In this document: positions 12,092-22,199 of the stretch, piece by piece | Layout of the letters: every line of letters starts with the position of its first letter | Numbering within the stretch: the first letter of the stretch is position 1 | Assembly: GCA_025529335.1 (NCBI GenBank) | Contig: JAMYHX010000055.1 | Span: 1-64,000 of the forward strand | DNA from: Rhizopus sp. PT2906 | Lineage: Eukaryota > Mucoromycota > Mucoromycetes > Mucorales > Rhizopodaceae | DNA: 64,000 nt | Reading direction: 5' to 3' | Notes under the pieces: generated by a model | Database searches by the model: none | What the model was told of the DNA's origin: nothing | The model's input: only the letters and a program-made list of their open reading frames with translations | Program-made: the position numbers and the translations under genes

Positions 12092-12444
12092 AAAAGACAT
12101 ACACAAACAAAGAGAGCTCAGACATCAAGTTTCAAATGGTTCAAGGCTCTTATTGAATGGGTTTTACTATTGCATATATTTTCATTGAAATAAAGAGTGA
12201 GAATAGACAATGGGAAGGGTGGATATTTTTCTTTCTTTTTTTTTCATATATTCAAAATTACAAAAATTAAAAAAATCTAAAAGTAGAAAGTAAGTTGCCT
12301 ATTCCACATGTTCACCGTGTACGACCATGCGATTAACGTTATGGCATCGGAAACAAATTATTTAAATGGAGAAATAGCAAATCCTTTTTTCTTTTTGTTT
12401 AAACTCACTTTTAAAAGAAGTTTATTGTTCAATGTTGATCAAAC

Positions 12445-12463
12445 AAAAAAAAAAAAAAAAAAA
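12445..12463. repeat. Homopolymer A(19)
   Basis: Nineteen consecutive A residues, upstream of the MedA gene in a region with several shorter A and T runs. Confidence 0.95.
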
Positions 12464-12682
12464 TATTCAGAAATTACAAGATATACAAGATATATAAAAT
12501 ATATAAAATATTCAATGAACAATAAAAGAGAGAGAAGAAAGGATTTGCTATATTCTTCATTTTTTTTTTTTTCCTTTTCATTTTATTTTTCCATGACAAA
12601 AAAAAAAAATACTAATTTTTATATTTTTTCTATAGCAATTTGACAGATCAAAATTATCGCCTTTTTTCTCATCATTTAATTC

Positions 12683-14277
12683 ATGTCACAAAGTAAACAA
12701 AAGAAACAAGTAAAATTGGCATTGAAACCTTATCTTAATTTAGACAATCAACAATATCAACAATGGATGCCTCACAGTGAACCGACCAACTTATTCGAAG
12801 CACCAACCATCATCGGTTTTAATCCACTTCGAGGCCAAGCAGGGGATCCATTTCTGGTCAGCACGACTCTCAACAATTTGAATTCGACTCTTATCAAAAT
12901 CGCCTTTGGTACTTGCATTGTTCCCACTCATTTTACTGTCAATTCAAATCAGTCCATTTCATTTCATTCTCAAGTACCTGTTTTTCAAGCTACTTCAACT
13001 CCTGACCGTGAAAGAGTACCCATCTATTTGGTTATGATACGTGAAGGAACTGAAGATAACGTTGATGTCATTGACAGTTGGTTTGCTGGTTACTTTGTCT
13101 TTAGTAACGTTAGTAGTCATAGAAGAAGAACAATTAGTCACGAATTAGATGTCAATGCTAAACGTAGTAAAACCTCCGGTATATGCCTACACACGCTTTT
13201 CTTTTTTATTTCTAATTCCTATCTTTATGACACATAGGCACACCACCTTATATGCCTTATCAACCTAACTATTTGCCTTATATGCCTTTATCTTCAAGAG
13301 TTGAAATGGACCCTACCAATATACTGAACTATCCTACCTACAGAACATCTGATCCCCAAGGATCTTCTACACCCACTTCATCAAATCAACTGCAATTTGA
13401 ACATCCTTCTTCTCAGTTCATGATGCCAATGCTACCAAACAGTGGCATTCAGATGCGACCTCCCAACATTATGCCTAACGCTCCTTCACCCATCATGATC
13501 CCTTCACCTCATTTTGCACATTCATCTTCCTCTCATACATCCATGTACTCCCCTCAACAAGCACATCCTATTCAGCCATTACCTACTTCACAATCACAAT
13601 CACATCAAAACATCGTGCCGATCGTACCTGCACTCCCTCCACATATGCCTATCCCCGCAGGCAGTCGCTTTCCACCACCTGATCCCTTTGCTAATGTCCT
13701 GAGTAATGCGACTCTATCAATCGAAGGTGACCTGAACGAGATGATGCAAAACTGGACAGAAGAAGAAGTCAGTCAACAGCGTCGGCTAGTCCAGTTTTGG
13801 AGAAAACAACAAGGCACTCAATCCATCTCTGTCAAGTTCAATGTCTATCGACGACGTAAGCCCAAGGACCCTCCAGACTTTGTGATATCATGCATCTATT
13901 GGGCCGAACGTGGCGATTACTATGTCACGTCCGTCGATTGTCTGTCTCTTCTCCAATACCTCATCGGTGTTGTCTTCACTGTCGAAGAAAAGAATCGTGT
14001 GCGTCGTAACTTAGAAGGATTCGAACCAGAAACGATCAGTAAACATAAAGATGATACCGCCGAATTCTTTAGACTTGTCATGGGTTTTCCAAAACCAAAG
14101 CCTAGAAATATCGAAAAAGATCTTAAAGTATTCAAGTGGGAAAGACTTAGTGAAGCTCTTCAAAAGATCGTCAGCAAGTTTACAGCTAGTTATAGTACAA
14201 CTCAAAAGATCATTACAGATGATATATTTAATAATAACAACAATGGCAATGGCAATAATAGCAATATACTCTTTTAA
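12683..14277 (+). CDS. medA: Medusa (MedA)-type transcriptional regulator
   Basis: Two exons, 12683-13178 and 13238-14277, joined in phase 1; 511 residues. The C-terminal block (about residues 325-485) has WTEEEVSQQRRLVQFWR, CIYWAERGDYYVTSVD, VEEKNRVRRNLEGF and MGFPKPKPRNIEKD. I recognise these as the conserved domain of Aspergillus MedA (catalogued as DUF7082). The N-terminal third contains a compact region (PTIIGFNPLRGQAGDPF) that may form the second conserved part. A Pro-, Met-, Ser- and Gln-rich linker separates the two. In ascomycetes MedA controls conidiophore development, adhesion and biofilm formation; the role here is inferred. The C-terminus ends in an Asn/Gly-rich tail encoded by AAT repeats. 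Confidence 0.88.
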
Positions 14278-14944
14278 TATTAACACAATAATCATTATAT
14301 AGTCATCATATAGTAATCATAATAATAGTAGTAGTAGTAGTAATATATAATATAGTAATAAACTAATCATTATAAGAGAGTCTAAATGATGCACCCTGAT
14401 TTAATATAATATCAATGAATGAGCCCTATCCATAACAAATGTGTAAAGACTATATTTTACTCGACGATGAGATCGCTTGACAATGAAACATGGCCCTCTT
14501 GTGCGTTGCTTTAAAGGTACCGATAAGCCGATACAATTGATCAAAAACTTTGCTAATCATAATCAAGATCAAATTTTATTCATTATTAAAGGTAGACCTG
14601 ATCTTCTTTAAAAGATGAATCGCTCAATTTCTTGCATGACATACTTTACAAAAAAGGAAATAGAACTTTCCACGCCTGGGGCAGATTTTGAAACTAAACT
14701 AATAATATGATGGCGCCATTTATACAATAAACTATAAGATCAAAGTAAAGCATTGACCCAGAACTGGCTGAATTACACAAGTAGAAATCAGTTCAGACTT
14801 GGTCTACTTGTAGCTTTGCATAACATAGACAATGAACCCCAGTTTTTAGGAAACCCTTGAATTTTCAAAAAATAATGCAAGATAAATCAATTTCTTTATA
14901 TACACATTAATGCAACAACAACAATAATATAAATGACAAAATGA
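14278..14944. pseudogene. Intergenic stretch with a possible decayed gene
   Basis: Between the MedA stop and the oil-body-type gene. After TAG-repeat sequence (14320-14345), the + strand shows consecutive coding-like pieces in shifting frames. A 42-codon frame at 14483-14611 starts MKHGPLVRCFKGTDKP. A shifted frame near 14614-14690 reads DESLNFLHDILYKKGN then AWGRF. A piece near 14760-14860 reads NWLNYTSRNQF then LVALHNIDNEPQFLG. Composition looks protein-like, but stops and frame changes separate the parts and I recognise no family. It may be a relic or an unrecognised spliced gene. Confidence 0.3.
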
Positions 14945-15628
14945 TTACAAATCAGTAGGGATTTGGAAAGGCTTACCCTTTTCCCAATGGTCGGCGCCTT
15001 CTGCTACTGGATTACCTTTGATGACGTCCTTTCTTTCTGCGCGCTTCTTTTCAGTAGAGATACCCATTTGTTTATCACGGCGTTCCACTAACTCAGGCTT
15101 AACTTGACCATCAGCCGTAAAGGCCATCATGAGTTGAGGAGGGCCCAGAGGCACCTTGGATGAGCAATTACCGTCGTCATCTACAGGCCAAAGTTGCCAA
15201 GTCTTACCATATGTGTTGACAAGAATCTCAAGAGGACCCTTTTCGATTGTGGAAGTAACAGCATCAGGCACCAAGCTCTTGGCATTCATGCAAAGGAGAC
15301 CACTTTCGACTTCGTACTTGTGAGAGTGCCAGTATTTCTTCTCTTGTTCAGGAAGTGACTTGAAGAGAGCCTCAGAGATGATATATTCGACAGCAATCAA
15401 TTTAGCATCTACAGAATCGCTGTCATATACAAGGCATTGACGCCTGTCTTCATCAATCATATGGCAGTAGTGATAGGCAATAACTTGACGGTTGGTGTCA
15501 TTACAATAAGGATGAATACCACAGAAACTCTCGCAGATACCACCCATAGGCTTGAAACTTATCAAAGGGCTAGAGGCAAGCTCCATACCAGCTTTAAGAG
15601 TAGACGTCTTTCCTTGTTCACTACACAT
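14945..15628 (-). CDS. Oil body-associated protein-like (DUF1264)
   Basis: Single-exon gene of 227 residues. Motifs are those of the OBAP/DUF1264 family: CGIHPYCNDTNRQVIAYHYC, then QCLVYDSDSVDAKLIAVEYI, LPEQEKKYWHSHKYEVESG, YGKTWQLWPVD and PLGPPQLMMAFTADGQ. Family members occur in plants, fungi and bacteria. In plants they associate with lipid droplets; no enzyme activity is established to my knowledge. The start at 15628 (MCSEQGKTSTLKAG) is the first ATG after a TA-rich stretch at 15678-15690. The frame stays open upstream but has no ATG. The C-terminus is polar and basic (EKKRAERKD). Confidence 0.88.
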   Translation of the reverse strand: MCSEQGKTSTLKAGMELASSPLISFKPMGGICESFCGIHPYCNDTNRQVIAYHYCHMIDEDRRQCLVYDSDSVDAKLIAVEYIISEALFKSLPEQEKKYWHSHKYEVESGLLCMNAKSLVPDAVTSTIEKGPLEILVNTYGKTWQLWPVDDDGNCSSKVPLGPPQLMMAFTADGQVKPELVERRDKQMGISTEKKRAERKDVIKGNPVAEGADHWEKGKPFQIPTDL

Positions 15629-15677
15629 AATAAAAAATGAAATACAAAGAAAAAGATAAAGACAATAGTGAGAGCGC

Positions 15678-15690
15678 TTATATATAAATA
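15678..15690 (-). promoter_or_regulatory. TATA-like element upstream of the OBAP-type gene
   Basis: On the minus strand this reads tttatatataag-like sequence about 50 bases ahead of the ATG at 15628. A perfect 12-base palindrome, GTCAACGTTGAC, lies 50 bases further upstream at 15732-15743 and could be a dyad factor site. Confidence 0.4.
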
Positions 15691-15912
15691 ACAAACGATG
15701 TCAGTATTATGATACATTGACGTAAGCTTTCGTCAACGTTGACATGATTTCAAAAATCTTGTCCGGGCATATCGGGTAACACCAACTAGAATTGCCAGTT
15801 GATAAACCCTCTCATCTGCAAACTGATACAATCCCAATTGTGGGTCGTCTCTCTACCATGATTGCCGTTGCCTTTGTTATGTAATGGTTTAGAGACACAA
15901 GACAAAAGAAGT

Positions 15913-16131
15913 ACCCATTATTCATTTTTATTCTGAGATAAAGACAGAAGGAACATACAATTAAGTAAAGGATCTACTATTTATAGTTGCTATCAAATGG
16001 CTGGTAAGCCATTATTCCAAGCGTGGATTATAATTACTGAGAATATGATTGACTAACGGTTCCTGAGTTCATAAAGAAAACATTTAGTTTGTTCCTGACA
16101 CTGATCTTATTGCTCGTTTCATTATCTGGGT
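15913..16131. repeat. Dispersed repeat, copy B (longer)
   Basis: Related to 171-320 by shared ordered blocks: acccat, ttattctgaga, cagaaggaacatacaa, aagcgtg/attataattactg and gttcctgacact, ending in atctggg. Copy B retains two extra internal segments (around 15980-16015 and 16040-16085). No coding capacity was recognised. The longer copy is probably nearer the ancestral form. It sits just before a transposase fragment, as copy A does, which suggests both belong to mobile-element debris. Confidence 0.6.
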
Positions 16132-16341
16132 TATTATACTGCTTTTACCATAAGAAGAATTATCTTTCAAAGAAGTAACGATTTATATTCAAAGATGAGA
16201 TTATATTTAATTTGACTTATCACTAAAAGTGTGTACACGTAATCATATAATGTATGAATTCACACTATTCATACTGATTACAGTCGTTTATCTCAATGTC
16301 AGTCATAAACAGACATTATTCAACGACACTTTGCAGGTCTC

Positions 16342-16342
<1 letters not shown>

Positions 16343-16372
<30 letters not shown>
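16343..16372. repeat. Homopolymer T(30), reading as A(30) on the minus strand
   Basis: Thirty consecutive T residues directly abut the transposase fragment. On the minus strand the fragment is followed immediately by A(30), so the run looks like a poly(A) tail. An expanded homopolymer is the simpler alternative. Confidence 0.95.
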
Positions 16373-16373
<1 letters not shown>

Positions 16374-16375
<2 letters not shown>

Positions 16376-16530
16376 CTGACTATGATCAAACCTGCTGCAG
16401 AGATAGCGTCCAATATAGATGCTGTGTTTGCTCTCGCTGTAGGCCGAGTAACAATAGCACGAATACCTTTCCTGGGCCAAGATCTTGAGCGTTTCATATT
16501 AATATCAAAGCCGATCCGTCTAGGAACACG
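16374..16530 (-). pseudogene. IS630/Tc1-like transposase fragment (first catalytic Asp region)
   Basis: The minus strand encodes VFLDGSAL, one frame slip, then INMKRSRSWPRKGIRAIV and ILDAISAAGLI. This aligns with VFLDESAFHINLKRSMAWPRKG and ILGAISAEGLI in the element at 52.3 kb. Only about 50 residues remain. The catalytic DE pair reads DG, and a one-base indel separates the two halves. The fragment stops at the A(30) run. It is a dead scrap of the same family as the 52 kb element but clearly diverged from it. Confidence 0.75.
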
Positions 16531-16734
16531 TAATTCATGTTAAGAAACCATGGTAATACGATATCATTTCAAGCAAGGGCGGCATGGTTTCCAAAAATAC
16601 GATGTCTGAAAATGCAAAGTTGATTTTGATTGGCCGAAAGACATTGATTTTGACTTACCAGCGATGTCAATTTTGATTGGCTGCAACATTGCTTTTTAGA
16701 AGCACTATTTTTAATATTTTTTAGAGTGCTGGTA

Positions 16735-18813
16735 ATGGCAAGTCCAGTTAAACAAAAAAGAAATAGACCATGTAAGGAAGTTTGTTGAATCCGTGTCGAT
16801 ATTGTTTTAATGAGATATCTAGGTGAAAATTGCAGAACTCACAGACGAAAATGTATATCAACAAGTAGTGACATTTGCGAGCGATGTCAGAAAATGAAGC
16901 TTACTTGTATATACACATTTACAGAAAAGCCAGCAAAACCCAAGACAGTCTCTATTATCAAACAAAATAATTTATTAAATGCTATTTGGACGCTAGGGCG
17001 AGAAACAGAACTAGTGCGGCTTCAACTTTGTGAGCTTCAAAGAGCATTATGCACCAACTGCCAGTCTGTTACTTGCCAGCACAGACAGCGGTCTAAATGG
17101 AACCTGACGATCACCGGCAACCAAAAGGGGATTCAGGTTAACACGTCAGTCAAGTCTTTATCAGACCTTGAACTCTTTATAAAAGAAGGGCTCTCTCGGT
17201 TACGATTGACAGATACTATCTCATGTCCGGATATTTCATTCAATGCAGGCAATCAGATGCTACGTGTCACATACCCCATTATGAAAGTAGAACAAGTTTT
17301 TCAAGACGTATTTCGATTCATGCCTAAAGGAGCAGGCTCCTCTTCTCAACTTGACATCTCTTCCAGAGCCCAGTTTAATAAGCAATATCCACTATTTAAA
17401 TTAAAAATGATTCAAAACTATTTTGCATGCTTCGGACTTGGCATACCCATCCTGCCATACCCGATCTACTATCCCAAGCTGCGCACCGAACTTGATTCGC
17501 TTTTGACTGCCTCCGTTGTTTGTCTAGCAGCCTACAGTCCATGCAATCATGCAGACTTATCCGAGCTTTCCTTTTCTCGACAACAATTTGCAGAACATAG
17601 TCGACAGTTAGCCAAGGAAATGTTACAGGACGCCTTATTTGAAGATGATACGCCCACGCCCGAGCTCTGCTGTGCCCTTTTGCTAGCAACAATCAGTAGT
17701 ATCTATGCATTAAAGGGTAAAGAAGCCCGAATTCAATGTAGCCTGTGCTGGCGCATGGTGAACCTGCTCAAACCGATTACCCCTCAAAACGAAGAAGAAG
17801 CGATTCAGGAACAAATCCGAATCCGTGCGTATTATCTTGTCCGATATCTAGAATTCAGCTTTATCAAGTTCAATGACAAGGCTAACGGTTTTGGTAGCGC
17901 CGCCCTCAACATCAATAGTTTACCTCAGCCCCTACCATGCGAGATGAGCGATGTGACGATTATTAACGCGATTCAATGTTACCAACTGCTTCTTCGCCTT
18001 ATGGCTATCTCATCCGGGTTTTCAAGCGACGAACCGATGGTGTTTGGATTCTTTGGTGGCGTGCTCGAGCATGTGTCATCCACCATGATTCTGGCGCTTG
18101 AGCGATTCTTAATAGAGCTCTGGAAGCTCTTTCCTGAAGATTTCAAACTCGGCAATGGTCCCTTTGCCTACGCGGATGTGATCACCCCAAGTCCAAGCCA
18201 AAACCCGTTCATACTACATCTCAATCTGGCATATTATGTGTATTGGGTCAATTTTCACTGCAAGATCATGAACCATCCTTGGCAAGCAGACATGACCGAT
18301 GTGGACAGTCAGCGTGTCGATGGCCATCGGTCTTTGATGATCGCCTCCATATGTGCAGATACCGCCACTCAACTTTATGTTGCTATGGAAGATGTCGCAC
18401 CATGCCAACTTGATGTGCACTGGATTTCGTCCTGTTTGGATACCCTAAAGGTATTGGCTGCCTCTCTTGATCCCTCAGTCCGTGAACGGGCACAAAGGAA
18501 CACAGCCATCCTGTCAGATGTATTAAAGCGGCGCCTTCAGTTGGATTATCCTCAAGCGTATGCTGGACCATGCAAGGATCAGCGTAGACACATCTATTCT
18601 GTTCGAAATAGTCGAAGCGCGAGTGTCAGCAGCACGAGCACAAGTGTCAGCAGTAGTATGAGTGAAAGTACGTGTGAGAGCATATTGACAGAGGACACGA
18701 GCCAGGGTATTTATATCAACCATCAAGCGGTGTATATATCTCCATACTTTGACCAGCTGAGGTCAAATATCATTGAGTACATGTTGAATAATAAAATATT
18801 TGAAGAGATGTAG
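16735..18813 (+). CDS. Zn2Cys6 binuclear cluster transcription factor
   Basis: Two exons, 16735-16771 and 16823-18813; 675 residues. The first exon encodes only MASPVKQKRNRP plus one base of a Cys codon. Joining it across the 51-nt intron restores the full zinc cluster CENCRTHRRKC...CERCQKMKLTC (CxxC-x6-C-x7-C-xx-C-x6-C, residues 13-37). An ATG at 16810 lies inside the intron and would lose the first cysteine, so it is not the start. The rest resembles the fungal-specific regulatory middle region: largely helical, with a Ser-rich segment near the C-terminus (SVSSTSTSVSSSMSES). It is expected to be a nuclear DNA-binding activator or repressor. Target genes are unknown, and no biosynthetic or catabolic cluster surrounds it. 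Confidence 0.9.
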
Positions 18814-19160
18814 TCAATATACAACTTGAAGTATGTCCATTATGAAAGGTAGCATTTCATTCCTATCAGATCCAAACGTGTGTATATTCAATACAATTAT
18901 TAATATTGGCATGATTAAAAGATGACTCAGCAATTTTTTGCAACAACAAAAGAAGGATGAATCATCACTAATATACAATAAAGGGGTTGTATAGAGACTC
19001 ATTGACACACACTCCCCTTATCACTTCTTTATTTATTCGAGACATATCACAACAAGGAAGATGGGGAATAACCGGATTATTTACTGGTGCAATGTGTTCA
19101 ACACTTCATAGATTCGTATTTACATTACAATACAACTAATCAACACAAATTAAAGTATTT
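18814..19160. other. Short intergenic region
   Basis: About 350 bases between the Zn2Cys6 gene and the next frame, AT-rich. Nothing beyond likely 3' and 5' flanking sequence was seen. Confidence 0.5.
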
Positions 19161-19679
19161 ATGTTTAAATTCCAAAAAATAAGAGGCAAAAAGTCGTTCA
19201 ATAAGAATCAGCTTTTTTTTGAACCAGAAATTGGCTCCAACACAACATCAATTTTGCTTGACACAACAGAAAAGTCTACAAATGCCCATATATTTATCAA
19301 AACCGCTCGGGACACTGCCATTGAGCTGTCAAAAGCTGATAGAATTTTCTCCATTACTCCATATGATGTCGTATATCAGCTACATCAATTGCACGCACGT
19401 TTCCACCATCTTTCCACTTATCTCGTGTGCCGGGCATTTAATGATGATGCTGATGACATTCAAAGTCGGCCATATACTATTTTTACTCTCGCAGACTGGG
19501 ACAATAGTGTTGATGATATCGAATATCAAGTTGGATCCAAGTTATTACAAGACATTGCAATGAGTGTTATACAGAATGAAGCCTCAGCGACTTTATCAAA
19601 GGGCAAATTATTAAGGCTGAAATCTGACAAGGCTATGTTGAAATGCTTCAAAGCAATCGTCGAATTGTTCGACTCTTGA
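19161..19679 (+). CDS. Hypothetical protein, 172 residues, unrecognised
   Basis: Open frame from ATG to TGA with normal codon variety and amino-acid composition. It starts MFKFQKIRGKKS, with a basic first 20 residues. There is no signal peptide, transmembrane segment or known motif. The middle (PYDVVYQLHQLHARFHHLS) is probably helical. The C-terminal half (TIFTLADWDN, EYQVGSKLLQD, LLRLKSDKAMLKCFKAIVELF) looks globular. Reading quality is better than for random frames nearby. It could also be an exon of a larger gene or a lineage-specific protein. No function is proposed. Confidence 0.55.
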   Translation: MFKFQKIRGKKSFNKNQLFFEPEIGSNTTSILLDTTEKSTNAHIFIKTARDTAIELSKADRIFSITPYDVVYQLHQLHARFHHLSTYLVCRAFNDDADDIQSRPYTIFTLADWDNSVDDIEYQVGSKLLQDIAMSVIQNEASATLSKGKLLRLKSDKAMLKCFKAIVELFDS

Positions 19680-20583
19680 CGTGTTGGTTGTAGTCTTATA
19701 ATTATTGTTAGCATTCGTGCAATGCGTAGAATAAAAGCAAAGAAGTGATGAGTCTCTGTTTATTAGAAGTGAGAGGAAGAGCTTACAGCAAAAAGAAATT
19801 GTGTTGTTTTAAAAGAGGTCGGAGTAATAATTAAGGTACATGTAATAAAGTCAAATGTAATCCCACACGTAAAGATTAGTATTAGACATGATCAATACGA
19901 CAACATCCATTGCAAAAGCCAACGAAGCAGCTGAAAAAAAAAAGAACATATCCTATGATACATCTGTCGTATTTGGGGGCATATTTGTTCTTATTAAATC
20001 GAATTAGATTACATGCTATATTATATTGGGTGGTGGTAATAGATCTGATGTGGCATAATGGACGATGTTCCCTTCTTATCATCCATCGTGCGTCGTCCAT
20101 AGTTTCAGTACACTGCTTTTTTTTAGCATCACTTTCATTAATCCAAAGTTAGAGGCTCTGTAGCTTTTTCTTGCCAAGAATACTTTTCAAGTCATTTGGC
20201 AAAGGCCGATTCATTCGCTCAAGGTTAGCAGAACGAAATTCCAAAGATATAATTTATATTTTTTTTATTGCTTTTGTGATGGATGATCAAACACTTCTAC
20301 TGCTTGCTGAGGATTTCCACTGGATTTAAAAATTTCCATTGAATTCAAAAATTCTATTTTCAAACGCAAAACACTGCATTTCTATAATTGCCTTGTTTGG
20401 AATAAAAGCAAAACAACACTTCTTTTTTCGATATGTTTTTTTGTTTAGACTCATAACAATAAGGGAAAAGGTTTCCTTTTTTTTATGCTTGTTATTGTTT
20501 AAACAGCCCCCTTTTTTATATTTAATTTTATATATATATATATTTTTCTTTGCACACATATTTTTTTTAATAATAATAAAACA
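19680..20583. other. Gene-free stretch
   Basis: AT-rich sequence with T and TA runs towards the F-box gene (a TA run near 20528-20543). Short frames at 19882-20152 and 20326-20623 are low-complexity shadows on both strands. No RNA gene or repeat was recognised. The last 150 bases are a probable pyrimidine-rich leader. Confidence 0.5.
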
Positions 20584-22199
20584 ATGGTTTATCCTCACAA
20601 TAATAGCTTATATAATTATTTGAATAATAACGACAACTATGGAATTCCAATTGCAGCACCTCATGGTCGAGATGTTGAAATGACAGAAGCTTCTTTGGTG
20701 AATGAACGACCCAACAAGTTGCGATCCAAACGTATTTTACACTACCGCAGTATGGAACCAGAAATTATAGAATGGAATATGAAAAAAGAAAAGAGACTGG
20801 GTATGTCATGTTTGAATAAATGGTCTTTTATCTAACAATAGAATAGATTTTACGTCGATATTGCCATTTGAACTTTGTTTACAAATCATCTCATTACTTG
20901 ATTTCAACACACTTTTATCTGTTCCACTTGTGTCAAGACGATGGGCAAGTTTGTTCTATCAAGACGAATTGTGGAAGATAAAGATGGTGGAGAACAATTG
21001 GAGATTAAAAATTCCAACCAATGTAACACTAACCGAAGAAGAACAAAGCTGGTATTACTGGTATAAACAGAGACATCAGCTAGAGGCAAGATGGAATACA
21101 GGCAAAGTAGCATCCCATTATTTAATGGGTCATAAAGACGGTGTTTATTGTATTCAGTTTGATGATGACAAAATAATCACTGGAAGTCGAGATAAGATGA
21201 TCAAGATATGGGACCCACAGCTCTATCAATGCATATATACACTAGAAGGACACGCAGGCAGTGTTTTGTGTTTACGGTATGATGATGAGATCATTGTCTC
21301 CGGTTCATCTGATACAACCGTCATTGTCTGGGATATGCGAACAAAGCGTATTCGAGCGAGGCTGCATGTAAGTATAAACAATGATAAAATGACATAAAAA
21401 CTTATTCTGAACTGCAGGGACACACTGCTGGTGTAAGCGATGTTGCATTTGATGATCGGTATATTATTAGCTCATCCAAGGATACGAGCATACGAGTGTG
21501 GGACCGGAAAACATTTCAGCCTATTAGAATGATCGTAGGACACCGAGGTGCCGTCAATTCAATTCAAATTCACGGGAACTATCTTGTCTCTGCTTCCAAC
21601 GACACATTAATCAAGTTGTGGGAAATATCAAGTGGCAAGATGATTCGAGAATTCGTGGGCCATCATCACGGATTAGCTTGTGTACAGTTTGATGGCAGAC
21701 GAATTGTGAGTGGCTCAAGCGATCATACCATCCGAGTATGGGATGTAGAGGTAACCTACTTCTAAATTAAGTTATCATGCTGCTCATGTGTGCTAATGTA
21801 TTTATTTATAGACCGGTCTGTGTACAATGATCTTTGCTGGTCATTCAGGCCTCGTCAGAAACTTACGGCTGCTTGGCAACAGGGTTGTGAGTGCAAGCTA
21901 TGATCAAACAGTCCGTGTTTGGGATATAAAGTAAGCACATGATATGAATAATAATCCGTCATTTACTAATACAGTTCATAGTTCAGGAGCATGCTTACTC
22001 AACTTCCAAAGTGGACACTCCAGCTGGATCTTTGACGTTCATTTTGATAGAAAAAAAATTATTAGGTAACCATGAAAACCATTTTAAACAAAAGAAAAAA
22101 AAATGAACTAAACCTTAAAATGATAGCACAAGTCAAGATCGCAAAATATTAATCATGGATTTTGCTCACGAACTCAATACCAAATGTCTTGATTTATAG
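20584..22199 (+). CDS. F-box/WD40-repeat protein (SCF substrate adaptor)
   Basis: Six exons: 20584-20800, 20847-21367, 21418-21750, 21812-21930, 21982-22065, 22127-22199; 448 residues, introns of 46-61 nt. An F-box follows a 70-residue polar N-terminus (LPFELCLQIISLLDFNTLL, SRRWASLFYQDELW, about 75-120). WD40 repeats then run to the C-terminus. Their characteristic endings include IKIWDPQ, VIVWDMR, IRVWDRK, IKLWEIS, IRVWDVE and VRVWDIN, and the last repeat has SQDRKILIMDF; GH dipeptides start most blades. The layout matches Cdc4/Met30/Fbw7-type adaptors, which bind Skp1 through the F-box and phosphorylated substrates through the propeller. The exact orthologue is not clear; the protein is shorter than Cdc4. 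Two alternative AG acceptors at exon 2 were resolved because the first gives an immediate stop. Confidence 0.9.

Larger units (their letters stand above)
11686..12682. promoter_or_regulatory. Divergent upstream region between KH and MedA genes
   Basis: About 1 kb without a supported gene. It holds a TG microsatellite, a TA run at 11932-11946, a palindromic E-box at 12074-12091, homopolymer A and T runs, and pyrimidine-rich leader sequence before both starts. An open frame at 12308-12643 is low-complexity Lys/Phe/Ser coding from A and T runs and is not believed. Both genes are regulators of other genes, so this is a plausible site of control. Confidence 0.6.

Noticed and set aside
12308..12643. 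111-codon frame on the + strand
   Set aside because: Mostly Lys, Phe and Ser from A and T runs, with no conserved character; it lies in the MedA promoter.
16810..16822. ATG at 16810 as start of the Zn2Cys6 gene
   Set aside because: It lies inside the intron; using it loses the first cysteine, while splicing from 16735 restores a perfect zinc cluster.
20326..20623. Opposing frames on both strands
   Set aside because: AT-rich, Lys/Phe/Ile-only composition on both strands; it is the promoter and leader of the F-box gene.
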